From NCBI GenBank assembly GCA_023663915.1, contig JAMPGN010000251.1:1-5657 (forward strand): a DNA stretch of 5,657 nucleotides. Reading direction: 5' to 3'. The notes under the pieces are model-generated. The model had not been told where the DNA came from and did not search any database. It saw nothing but the letters and a program-made list of their open reading frames with translations. The stretch is from Eubacterium sp. (GTDB lineage Bacteria > Bacillota_A > Clostridia > Lachnospirales > Lachnospiraceae). Positions 1-5,657 of the stretch are shown piece after piece. The position numbers and the translations under genes were made by a program. Each line of letters starts with the position of its first letter. The stretch's first letter is position 1.

Positions 1-317
1 GCAAACTGTCTGGCAACGATAAAAGCATATTCCGCTATCCTGATCGCCATAGAGCCATCATCATAGCTCTGACACTCCAAAAGATATATCTCGTTTTCAA
101 TCTTAATCAGGAAATCTGAAACCTGCTCCTTTATTTCCTTGCTGCCGTCTAACGTTTCATTTTCAGTCAAATATCCTTCTGACGGCAATATCTCCACTTT
201 TGCGTCTATCGGATAGTTCTTTTCAAAAACATCGTTGATGACGGAAACAAACAATCTCTTATGCTTCATCTTCATTGTTTTAAACACGTTATCATAATCA
301 GGTGTCTTTTTCTGCAT
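1..317 (-). CDS. PD-(D/E)XK nuclease of the Rpn/transposase-like family, N-terminal part (runs off left edge)
   Basis: The ORF opens with ATG at 317-315 and stays open for 105 codons to the window edge, so the C-terminus is missing. The protein starts MQKKTPDYDNVFKTMKMKHK. It carries SDFLIKI (D68) followed by YLLECQSYDDGSMAIRIAEY (E81, Q83). This D...E-x-Q arrangement is the PD-(D/E)XK core of the Rpn 'recombination-promoting nuclease/putative transposase' group (PDDEXK_2-like), recognised from memory of the family. Members are DNA endonucleases implicated in RecA-independent recombination and are abundant, often multicopy, in Lachnospiraceae-type genomes. An AGGGAG ribosome binding site (333-328) lies 10 nt before the ATG and a promoter lies just upstream, so it is probably transcribed on its own rather than read only from the mod operon. 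It sits where a type III Res gene might be expected. Whether it is full length and active cannot be judged here. Family call fairly sure; role in this locus unknown. Confidence 0.85.
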   Translation of the reverse strand, partial: MQKKTPDYDNVFKTMKMKHKRLFVSVINDVFEKNYPIDAKVEILPSEGYLTENETLDGSKEIKEQVSDFLIKIENEIYLLECQSYDDGSMAIRIAEYAFIVARQF

Positions 318-416
318 ATAAATGAATCTCCCTTTTTCTAATTTATATTATATCCATTAGGCATTAAAAAGGCAATCAGAACCACCATTCATTTTGCTTC
401 CATCCTGCTTCTCCAC
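318..416 (-). other. Intergenic region between mod and the nuclease gene
   Basis: These 99 nt separate the mod stop (TAA, 419-417) from the nuclease ATG. They hold the promoter described separately. Ahead of it, a short GGTGG...TTGCC pairing (two G-C and three G-U pairs) precedes a run of five T on the minus strand. It is too weak to call a terminator, so read-through from mod into the nuclease gene is possible. Confidence 0.6.
347..375 (-). promoter_or_regulatory. Sigma-70/SigA-type promoter for the Rpn-family nuclease gene
   Basis: On the minus strand a perfect TATAAT (-10) at 352-347 is preceded, with a 17-nt spacer, by TTGCCT (-35) at 375-370, which matches TTGACA at 4 of 6 positions. 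The expected transcript start near 340 gives a leader of about 23 nt that contains the AGGGAG ribosome binding site of the gene starting at 317. Box match and spacing are seen directly; promoter activity is inferred. Confidence 0.75.
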
Positions 417-2297
417 TTACAATACTTTCACTCTGGTATCCGGTGCAAGCATTTTAAAAATTTCACCTACATTGATTTTAGCCGGACTGCTGTTAAAACT
501 GCTGTCACGGAAAACAGCGCGCAGCGGCTGACGCTTGGCAATCTCTTTTACAACGGAATCAGGAACATTTTCATCAAAGCAGGCAATCAAATCGCCCTTA
601 TTATAAGTATGTACAGTGCAGCCTTCCATCTTCTCTGATGTGTACGGCATCGAAAGCGGAAGTCCCCATTCAAGCAAGCAGCCAAACAGTAAGTCAAGGT
701 CAGTGCGGTCAGGCTTGATGTTGGACTCCAACATAGAGAGCATATTCTGATTATATTCCTCCGCAGAATAGTAAACATCGGTCATGTTGGTGTCGTCTAG
801 TTTGAATACTCGAAAGCCGCCGTCAAATGGCTTGTCCGGATTTTCAGTAGCAATTTTCTTGGCGGCACGGCGGATGCGTTCTTTGCCGATTTCACAGATA
901 TTTTTGTATCCTGCTTTATATGCTTCCGATTTTTCATCACATAATTCTGGAAGCTGCACCATAATAAACTTACGATGTCCGCCATCTTCGGCGTTAAGCT
1001 GCATAACGGCGTGGGCGGTGGTGGCGGAGCCAGAGAAGAAGTCAAGTACAACGGAATCTTTATCGGTAGCTTGTAAAATAAGAGCTTTAATAAGTGATTC
1101 TGGTTTTGTATAAGTAAAAAATGCTTTCCCAAATAAGTCATACATTTGCTTTGTTCCTTCGGTGTTCATTCCAATTCCATCCATCCATGTAGATTGCGGA
1201 TTAGTGCCAGAATCTAACTCAGAAGCAAAACGTTTTTTCATTGGTCTTTTTGATGTATCATCAGGAAATACTATCCTGTTCTCTGCGATAAGTTGAGCCA
1301 TAGATTCAGGTATATATGACCATACTCGATTATAATTTGGTTTATATACTTTTCCGGTTTTAGGATCAATAAGATCATAGTATTGATTAGGTCGCATATC
1401 GCCTGTCATCCCAACCGTTAAATCACCAGTAGTCCATGGACCACGTGGATCATTATCAGGATTTGAATATCCTTTATAATCTTTATCAATACCTCGAAAT
1501 GATCGAAAATGGCTTCCCCTATACGCCAATACATATTCATGGTCAGTTGAACATTTACTTTTGTCAAGTTGTGAAGATGCTCGCCTTTTCCATACAAATG
1601 TAGCCAAAAATGATTGTATGCCAAACACCTCATCGCATATTCCTTTTAGGTTAGATACTTCATTATCATCAATACTAATGAAAATAACCCCATCATCTCT
1701 TAGCAGATTTCTCGCAAGCATAAGACGCGAGTAAATCATACTACACCAGTCAGAATGAAACCGACCATTACTATCTGTATTCTTGAAAAGTCGATTCCCG
1801 GTTTCCTCATCCACCTGCCCGGATTCCTCGCTGTATTCTTCTTGACTCTGCGTGAAATCATCCCGATAAATAAAATCGTTACCTGTATTATAAGGCGGAT
1901 CAATGTAAATCATCTTTACTTTGCCAAGATAGCTTTCTTGTAAAAGTTTCAACACCTCAAGGTTATCACCTTCAATATAAAGATTTTCAGTTGTATCCCA
2001 ATCCACGCTTTCTTCCGGGCAAGGGCGCAGCGTTTTACGAATAGGTTTGTTTGCTTCTACAATAGCAGCTTTCTTTCCTACCCACGTAAATTCGTAAGCT
2101 TCCGCCCCCCCCCCTAAAATTTCACCAGACAGCATCTGGCGCAGCATCTCGAAATTAACTACTTTCTTATAAACTTTGTGTTCAGGAGTGCTATGTTCCT
2201 CATCCAACGCCTCGGTGATACAGTTTGGAAACAGTTCTGCAATTCTGTTAATATTTTGTGCCGTCATATCCACCGACTCCATTCTCATTTTTTCCAT
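417..2297 (-). CDS. Type III Mod-like site-specific DNA (adenine-N6) methyltransferase with a poly-G tract
   Basis: This 626-aa protein transfers a methyl group from S-adenosylmethionine to DNA, most likely adenine N6. The catalytic motif IV is IYIDPPYNTG (D133-P-P-Y136). The SAM-binding motif I, LDFFSGSATTAHA, comes later (419-430). The order IV, target-recognition region, I is the beta class used by type III Mod subunits, and 626 aa is a normal Mod length. The N-terminus (RIAELFPNC) and C-terminus (RDSS..., then LAPDTRVKVL) also match Mod proteins from memory, so it appears complete. ATG at 2297 is chosen because GGAGG (2311-2307) lies 9 nt upstream, inside the end of the DUF4391 gene. M11 is an alternative start with a poorer site. 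The gene begins 1 nt after the DUF4391 stop, implying translational coupling. A ten-G tract at codons 62-65 makes it a candidate phase-variable gene. Codons about 170-406 are clearly AT-richer than the rest. The gene itself is intact; its recognition site cannot be read from sequence. Confidence 0.96.
   Translation of the reverse strand: MEKMRMESVDMTAQNINRIAELFPNCITEALDEEHSTPEHKVYKKVVNFEMLRQMLSGEILGGGAEAYEFTWVGKKAAIVEANKPIRKTLRPCPEESVDWDTTENLYIEGDNLEVLKLLQESYLGKVKMIYIDPPYNTGNDFIYRDDFTQSQEEYSEESGQVDEETGNRLFKNTDSNGRFHSDWCSMIYSRLMLARNLLRDDGVIFISIDDNEVSNLKGICDEVFGIQSFLATFVWKRRASSQLDKSKCSTDHEYVLAYRGSHFRSFRGIDKDYKGYSNPDNDPRGPWTTGDLTVGMTGDMRPNQYYDLIDPKTGKVYKPNYNRVWSYIPESMAQLIAENRIVFPDDTSKRPMKKRFASELDSGTNPQSTWMDGIGMNTEGTKQMYDLFGKAFFTYTKPESLIKALILQATDKDSVVLDFFSGSATTAHAVMQLNAEDGGHRKFIMVQLPELCDEKSEAYKAGYKNICEIGKERIRRAAKKIATENPDKPFDGGFRVFKLDDTNMTDVYYSAEEYNQNMLSMLESNIKPDRTDLDLLFGCLLEWGLPLSMPYTSEKMEGCTVHTYNKGDLIACFDENVPDSVVKEIAKRQPLRAVFRDSSFNSSPAKINVGEIFKMLAPDTRVKVL
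2105..2114 (-). repeat. Poly-G homopolymer tract (10 G on the coding strand) within mod
   Basis: Ten consecutive C on the plus strand read as ten G in the mod coding strand, encoding G62-G63-G64 and the first base of A65. Ten keeps mod in frame. Nine would stop at TAG 2080-2078 (72-aa product); eleven would stop at TAA 2037-2035 (87-aa product). Both end before catalytic D133. Homopolymers this long are prone to slipped-strand mispairing. The variable linker between N-terminal domain and core tolerates glycine, so changes of three G would probably be harmless. Confidence 0.97.
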
Positions 2298-2298
2298 T

Positions 2299-2955
2299 TC
2301 AGAGTTCCTCCAGCTCCTTTTTCAATTTCTTCAACTCCGCATTCATCTGTACCTGTTTATTTAGCTGTTTTTCCTTACGCACTTTTGCCTGCAATGCCAT
2401 AATCTGCTTTTCAAGTTCCCGCCGACGGTTATCCCGTTCCACAGACTCTTTCAGCGACTCGTTCCTGCTTTCCGCAGAACACAGCGCATCACCCGCAATC
2501 TGGCGCACAAAGTTTTCATACACCTTATCGACACTCAGACCACCAACCTTCAATGGCAGTTCGGACTCCGTCATCCAATCAGTATGGTAATAGGTTCCCA
2601 CCTTAAAAGCATTACTGCCAGCGTCCGTCGCTTCTTTATAAGCTGTCCACGCCTGATATTTACCTTCATATTCCAAAAGGAACAGAATATGATAAGGTAT
2701 CTCTTTATCAATCTGCCGAAGCGCTGACTCATCAAACTGCTGTCCATTCAGCCGGATTTCAAAGACTTCAACTTCGGTTACAGTATCTCCATTGGCAAGA
2801 TTCATGGTCGCAGCCGCCACCTTGTTACGCCAGTATATTACTTTTATCTGGTCTATAAACACACGCTTTAATGTGGGCGATACGGAAAGATTCTCATAGA
2901 ACTTCTGTTTTGGTATGCGCCGGTTAAACTCTGTGCTTTGCGGTAATCCAATCAC
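2299..2955 (-). CDS. DUF4391 domain protein with C-terminal coiled coil
   Basis: This 218-aa protein opens (M/V)IGLPQSTEFNRRIPKQKF, the characteristic start of DUF4391 proteins. The core follows with TLKRVFIDQIKVIYWRNK, IPYHILFLLEYEGKYQAW and YYHTDW. The last roughly 55 residues (from about RNESLKESVERDNRRR to the Leu-Glu-Glu-Leu end) are rich in Lys/Glu with Leu/Ile/Val spacing, a predicted coiled coil suited to dimerisation or binding a partner. The molecular function of DUF4391 is not established as far as I know. From memory, members recur beside type III-like Mod and SNF2-like helicases, as here, so a role as a subunit of that complex is inference. The start is GTG at 2955: GGAGGT (2968-2963) lies 7 nt upstream. 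An upstream in-frame GTG at 2964 overlaps that site and is unlikely. It follows the helicase stop by 59 nt, a stretch containing an inverted repeat, and runs 1 nt from mod. Confidence 0.88.
   Translation of the reverse strand: MIGLPQSTEFNRRIPKQKFYENLSVSPTLKRVFIDQIKVIYWRNKVAAATMNLANGDTVTEVEVFEIRLNGQQFDESALRQIDKEIPYHILFLLEYEGKYQAWTAYKEATDAGSNAFKVGTYYHTDWMTESELPLKVGGLSVDKVYENFVRQIAGDALCSAESRNESLKESVERDNRRRELEKQIMALQAKVRKEKQLNKQVQMNAELKKLKKELEEL
2307..2311 (-). promoter_or_regulatory. Ribosome binding site of mod, inside the DUF4391 coding end
   Basis: GGAGG lies 9 nt before ATG 2297 and overlaps the last codons (Leu-Glu-Glu-Leu) of the upstream gene. It decides the start in favour of 2297 over the in-frame ATG for M11, whose upstream GGAGTCGGTGG is weaker. 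With a 1-nt gap between stop and start, ribosomes finishing DUF4391 can reinitiate on mod. Confidence 0.8.
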
Positions 2956-2962
2956 CGGATAC

Positions 2963-2968
2963 ACCTCC
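2963..2968 (-). promoter_or_regulatory. Ribosome binding site deciding the DUF4391 GTG start
   Basis: GGAGGT with a 7-nt spacer to GTG 2955-2953. The longer open frame would start at GTG 2964-2962, but that codon overlaps this site itself, leaving no room for initiation. Starting at 2955 also gives the family-like (M)IGLPQSTE N-terminus. Confidence 0.8.
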
Positions 2969-2995
2969 TCGCTTTAATCCCTCATTCTTACTCAG

Positions 2996-3021
2996 TGTGT
3001 GAAAAATTTATTTTTCACACA
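2996..3021. repeat. Perfect 12-bp inverted repeat overlapping the helicase stop codon
   Basis: TGTGTGAAAAAT (2996-3007) and ATTTTTCACACA (3010-3021) are exact reverse complements around a 2-nt centre. The helicase stop (TGA, 3017-3015) lies inside the right arm. In the minus-strand transcript it can form a hairpin between the helicase and DUF4391 cistrons. There is no T run after it in the direction of transcription and the stem is AT-rich, so it is not a standard intrinsic terminator. It could be a processing or stability element, an attenuator, or a protein-binding palindrome. Confidence 0.9.
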
Positions 3022-5657
3022 ACTACCAGGAAACAAATCAGTTCAAAATCATCCAGCCCGCTAATCTCCGAGAGTAAAGCAGAAGTTCCTCCCGCCGAAA
3101 ACAGGCTGTCAATATCGCTTTCTTCTTTTACATCTATAATAGAGTTGATTGCATCGGAAAGAAGTTGTGACACTTCTGCCATATTTCTGCCATCGTCTGT
3201 TTTCCTATTAAATTTCTCACAAAGCAATACAATCAGTTCTGACTTGCCTCGGCACAGCAGCCGCACCGTATCCAGTAATTTCTTCGGGTTCAGGTAATCG
3301 CAGACAATTTCCCCATCCACACCTATATACACCATATAGAACGGATGAATACGATTCTGGTTATCAATGTTTATACTGTTATTGATATTCCGCAGAACAA
3401 AAATCACACCCTCCGGATTTTCTTCCGCAGCCTTAACCACAGCATGTAATCCCTTCGGCTTCTTATCAAGATCGCCATGTGTCTTTGTGTACTCCAAAAG
3501 GTCAAGCCGAAACTCATTGAGTCCCAAATCCATAATGGAAATACCCGTAGACATATCTTCGATATCCACAACCTCATCCTGTAAGCGTTTCAGCTGCTGC
3601 TTTCTGTATTCGAGGTCGCCTTTTTCTTCCGGATTAATCAGATCGTCATCCCCTGTGGAAGTCATGATGGAAATTTTCATTCTGGTTTCCACGCGGGATT
3701 TCAAATTGATGTAATCGTCCAAAGTCATATCCGGCCAGAAATTTACCAGCTGGATATACTGGTTTCTGCTGCCGATACGGTCAATACGACCGAAACGCTG
3801 GATAATCCGCACCGGATTCCAATGTATATCATAATTCACCAAATAGTCACAGTCCTGCAAGTTCTGACCTTCTGAAATACAGTCAGTAGCAATCAGGATG
3901 TCGATTTCCTTTGTGCTGCCCGGCATCAGAACATCGCGGCTCTTAGAAATAGGTGAAAAACAGGTCAGCATATTATTGAGTGTTGCTTTCAGGTCTTTGA
4001 TCGTCGTGCGTCCGTCTATACTTCCGGTAATAACCGCAGTATCCAACCCGTACTTCTCTTTCGCATAACCTGACACCTGATCGTAGAGATATTCTGCCGT
4101 ATCGGAAAAGGCGGAGAAAATCAGCACTTTCTTGTTGCCTTCATTGATCGGCTGGCAGATTTTGTCATCCAACAGCTGCAAAAGCGTCTGTAATTTCAAA
4201 TCATGCTCCGGTGTAACTTCCGCAATCATAAGCATCAGCAGTTCAAGCGTATCGGCATCCCTACGCAGTTCCTCCCGCCATGTTTTATAATCCATATCAG
4301 CAAGGTCGATTTTCACTTTCCTGCCGACCGTGAAAAAGTCATTATTTTCATCATCCATATCAAAATCGCTTCCGGATGCCTCATACATATCCAGATCAGC
4401 CGTACCGCTTTTCTCAAAATCATCAATCGACTGGATGGTATTCTTTATCAGCTTCAGAATCCTGCCGAGCGTCAGTTGCATCAACTGCTCGTATATCTGA
4501 TTATAGTTTATCGCGCTTGAAAGGTCAGTCATGCTCGGACGCCTTGATATGGGTTTCAAACGCTGTGGAAACTTACCAATTTTTTCTGTATTGTAATATT
4601 TTTCGATATGGCGTCTGGAGCGGGCAATCGTCACACTGTCGAGAACTTCAAAAAAATCAAAATCCAGTGTGCGAAGCAGCGCATCCGTAGTTCTCTCTTC
4701 CGGTTCAAGTTTGCTCCAGGCATTGAAAGCCTTCTGCGCCTGGCAGAAAATTTCATCAATCGGCTTCTTGGTATCAAGTTTCTCATTGATAAATCCCGAA
4801 TCTCCTTCATATGCAATGGCTAACTGGTTCTTTAGGTCAGTAAACCGGTCAAGGTCAAGCCCATTGGAAACCCCTCCGGAACGCGACAAATCCGTATGGA
4901 AAAGGACATCATAATTGAAACGGTCAGAAGCAATCGGATTATTGATATAATTATCCTTGTATGTATTCCAGTTCTCGGACAGCTTTTTCGGACAGAGTAC
5001 GAGAACTGATTTATTCCTGTTTTCATAATATTTTATGACTGCCAAAGCAGTGAAAGTCTTACCAAGACCAACGCTGTCAGCAAGGATACAGCCATTGTAC
5101 TTTTCCAGTTTATTGATGATGGCAAGCACTGCATCGCGCTGGAAATCATACAGCATACTCCAGATTTTACTCTGCTTAAATCCCGTAGCTTCATTTGGAA
5201 GGACATCTTCAGAAATATCATCAAGAAACTCACTGAACACATTGTAGAGCGTCATAAAGTAAATGAACTCCGGCGAGTTCTCATTATAGGCTGTACTGAT
5301 ATTGGAAATAATGACATCTGTTACATCCTGCATCTTGTCCCTGTCATGCCAAAGAGACTCAAATAACTGCATATACTGCGTGGAGAAAGGGGCTTCCATA
5401 CGGTTTACCATATTATAGCTGTTATTGCCGCGCTCACATCCGATATCCACAGTCGTAAATCCATTCATCGGCAGATACGCGACTTTTTCTGCAGGCGCAT
5501 CGACAGTCATAAAGCCGCCCATGTTCTCGCCGGTAACATTTGATTTGAAAGTTGCCTTACGCCTGATCCAGTCCGCACACTCCTTTGCAATGGCTTTCTG
5601 TGTCATTTCATTGCGCAGCTTGACTTCAAACTCCGTACCATACAGACTGTTTTCACG
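3015..5657 (-). CDS. SNF2-like (superfamily 2) helicase/ATPase, 5' end beyond the window; Walker B and SAT motifs appear deleted
   Basis: The frame is open to the right edge: 17 codons (RENSLYGTEFEVKLRNE) precede the internal ATG at 5606, so that ATG is not the real start and 880 residues are visible. From memory this family has a further N-terminal region, possibly phospholipase-D-like, outside the window. Numbering from the 5606 Met: Walker A ILADSVGLGKT (174-184), motif Ia VLVLCPKKL (201-209), motif IV VLIFSAFSDTAEYL (494-507), motif V IATDCISEGQNLQ (572-584), motif VI IIQRFGRIDRIGS (601-613). The C-terminus, SLFSAGGTSALLSEISGLDD then FELICFLVVV, is the family's normal end. Family members normally carry a VVIDESHNFRN block and an LMLSATPVNNR block between Ia and FTDL(K/R)NQLA; neither exists here, and R254 is joined directly to F255. 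A second block expected between QLTL and GRI (after 380), including LLKRLESS, is also absent. It heads the operon with DUF4391 and mod. ATP hydrolysis is predicted to be lost; protein function is uncertain. Confidence 0.93.
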   Translation of the reverse strand, partial: RENSLYGTEFEVKLRNEMTQKAIAKECADWIRRKATFKSNVTGENMGGFMTVDAPAEKVAYLPMNGFTTVDIGCERGNNSYNMVNRMEAPFSTQYMQLFESLWHDRDKMQDVTDVIISNISTAYNENSPEFIYFMTLYNVFSEFLDDISEDVLPNEATGFKQSKIWSMLYDFQRDAVLAIINKLEKYNGCILADSVGLGKTFTALAVIKYYENRNKSVLVLCPKKLSENWNTYKDNYINNPIASDRFNYDVLFHTDLSRSGGVSNGLDLDRFTDLKNQLAIAYEGDSGFINEKLDTKKPIDEIFCQAQKAFNAWSKLEPEERTTDALLRTLDFDFFEVLDSVTIARSRRHIEKYYNTEKIGKFPQRLKPISRRPSMTDLSSAINYNQIYEQLMQLTLGRILKLIKNTIQSIDDFEKSGTADLDMYEASGSDFDMDDENNDFFTVGRKVKIDLADMDYKTWREELRRDADTLELLMLMIAEVTPEHDLKLQTLLQLLDDKICQPINEGNKKVLIFSAFSDTAEYLYDQVSGYAKEKYGLDTAVITGSIDGRTTIKDLKATLNNMLTCFSPISKSRDVLMPGSTKEIDILIATDCISEGQNLQDCDYLVNYDIHWNPVRIIQRFGRIDRIGSRNQYIQLVNFWPDMTLDDYINLKSRVETRMKISIMTSTGDDDLINPEEKGDLEYRKQQLKRLQDEVVDIEDMSTGISIMDLGLNEFRLDLLEYTKTHGDLDKKPKGLHAVVKAAEENPEGVIFVLRNINNSINIDNQNRIHPFYMVYIGVDGEIVCDYLNPKKLLDTVRLLCRGKSELIVLLCEKFNRKTDDGRNMAEVSQLLSDAINSIIDVKEESDIDSLFSAGGTSALLSEISGLDDFELICFLVVV
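4467..4475 (-). other. Probable in-frame deletion junction 2 in the helicase gene (LTL codons 378-380)
   Basis: The sequence reads YEQLMQLTL then GRILKLIKNTI. In relatives recalled from memory the first segment continues toward a block ending NLLKRLESSVYSFRLTL, which then runs into R-I-x-x-L-I. Because Leu-Thr-Leu ends both flanks, recombination between short repeats such as CTGACGCTC would produce exactly this join, removing an estimated 70-80 residues without shifting frame. The join is seen; the missing block rests on family memory. Confidence 0.65.
4845..4849 (-). other. Probable in-frame deletion junction 1 in the helicase gene (between R254 and F255)
   Basis: SNGLDLDR is followed at once by FTDLKNQLAIAYEGD. 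In relatives, LDR is followed by LNWGNYDLVVIDESHNFRN and, after a variable stretch, TKVLMLSATPVNNR, then FTDL(R/K)NQLA. Both flanks end in Arg, and the ACCGG here (Asp/Asn-Arg codons) is a plausible short direct repeat that recombined. The loss, about 60-70 residues by estimate, removes motif II (DExH) and motif III (SAT). No DExH or SAT motif occurs elsewhere in the 880 visible residues. Confidence 0.72.

Noticed and set aside
366..391. Intrinsic terminator after mod (GGTGG...TTGCC followed by TTTTT on the minus strand)
   Set aside because: The stem has only two G-C pairs and three G-U pairs; the T run is also part of the promoter spacer of the next gene.
784..1141. Open frames on both strands inside mod, including the proline-rich minus-strand one
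   Set aside because: They overlap a fully recognisable methyltransferase in another frame, lack ribosome binding sites and show no recognisable domain.
2299..2964. DUF4391 start at GTG 2964
   Set aside because: This codon overlaps the GGAGGT ribosome binding site itself. GTG 2955 has a 7-nt spacer and gives the family-like N-terminus.
2996..3021. CRP/FNR-like operator: TGTGA...TCACA halves in the inverted repeat
   Set aside because: The two pentamers are 12 nt apart, not the 6 nt (CRP) or 4 nt (FNR-type) needed, and the site sits at a gene end rather than near a promoter.
4203..4914. Plus-strand and alternative-frame ORFs opposite the helicase gene
   Set aside because: They are shadows of the helicase reading frame, with no family resemblance and no start signals.
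3015..5606. Helicase starting at ATG 5606
   Set aside because: The frame continues upstream to the window edge with family-like residues (NSLYGTEFEVKLRNE), and no ribosome binding site precedes this ATG.
1..5657. DISARM, BREX, CRISPR array, tRNA or rRNA genes
   Set aside because: No DUF1998, PglZ, BrxC, Cas gene, regular spaced repeats, cloverleaf or rRNA sequence is visible. The helicase plus methyltransferase pair alone does not justify a DISARM or BREX label.

Overview
The window looks like an accessory, defence-island-type segment from a Gram-positive gut anaerobe, probably a Clostridia/Lachnospiraceae-like bacterium. The basis is strong GGAGG-type ribosome binding sites, moderate GC, and close similarity, from memory, of all four proteins to families common in that group. 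This is inference; there is no rRNA or other phylogenetic marker here. All four genes are on the minus strand, so the window reads biologically from right to left.

Right to left: (1) a large SNF2-like helicase whose 5' end lies beyond the right edge (5657-3015); (2) a DUF4391 protein (2955-2299); (3) a beta-class, type III Mod-like adenine methyltransferase (2297-417), whose start is 1 nt after the DUF4391 stop; (4) after about 100 nt that carry a good promoter, the first 105 codons of a PD-(D/E)XK Rpn/transposase-family nuclease that runs off the left edge (317-1). Genes 1-3 look like one transcription unit of a restriction-modification-like locus. No type III Res gene follows mod; gene 4 occupies that position.

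Three observations stand out. The mod gene carries an uninterrupted run of ten G (coding strand) at codons 62-65. Loss or gain of one G leads to a stop within 11-26 codons, so this is a strong candidate phase-variable methyltransferase, ON in this sequence. The helicase keeps Walker A and motifs Ia, IV, V and VI but appears to lack two internal blocks. One should hold the DExH Walker B and SAT motifs; the other should hold the conserved 'LLKRLESS' block. Both junctions look like in-frame deletions between short repeats, which predicts a protein that may bind but not hydrolyse ATP. The central target-recognition part of mod is also clearly AT-richer than its two flanks, which suggests an exchanged specificity domain. 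A 12-bp perfect inverted repeat overlaps the helicase stop codon.

If read literally, the locus is a methyltransferase that may switch on and off, a partner DUF4391 protein, and a helicase that looks catalytically crippled. That fits a restriction-like system drifting toward an orphan, switchable epigenetic regulator. This last reading is inference.
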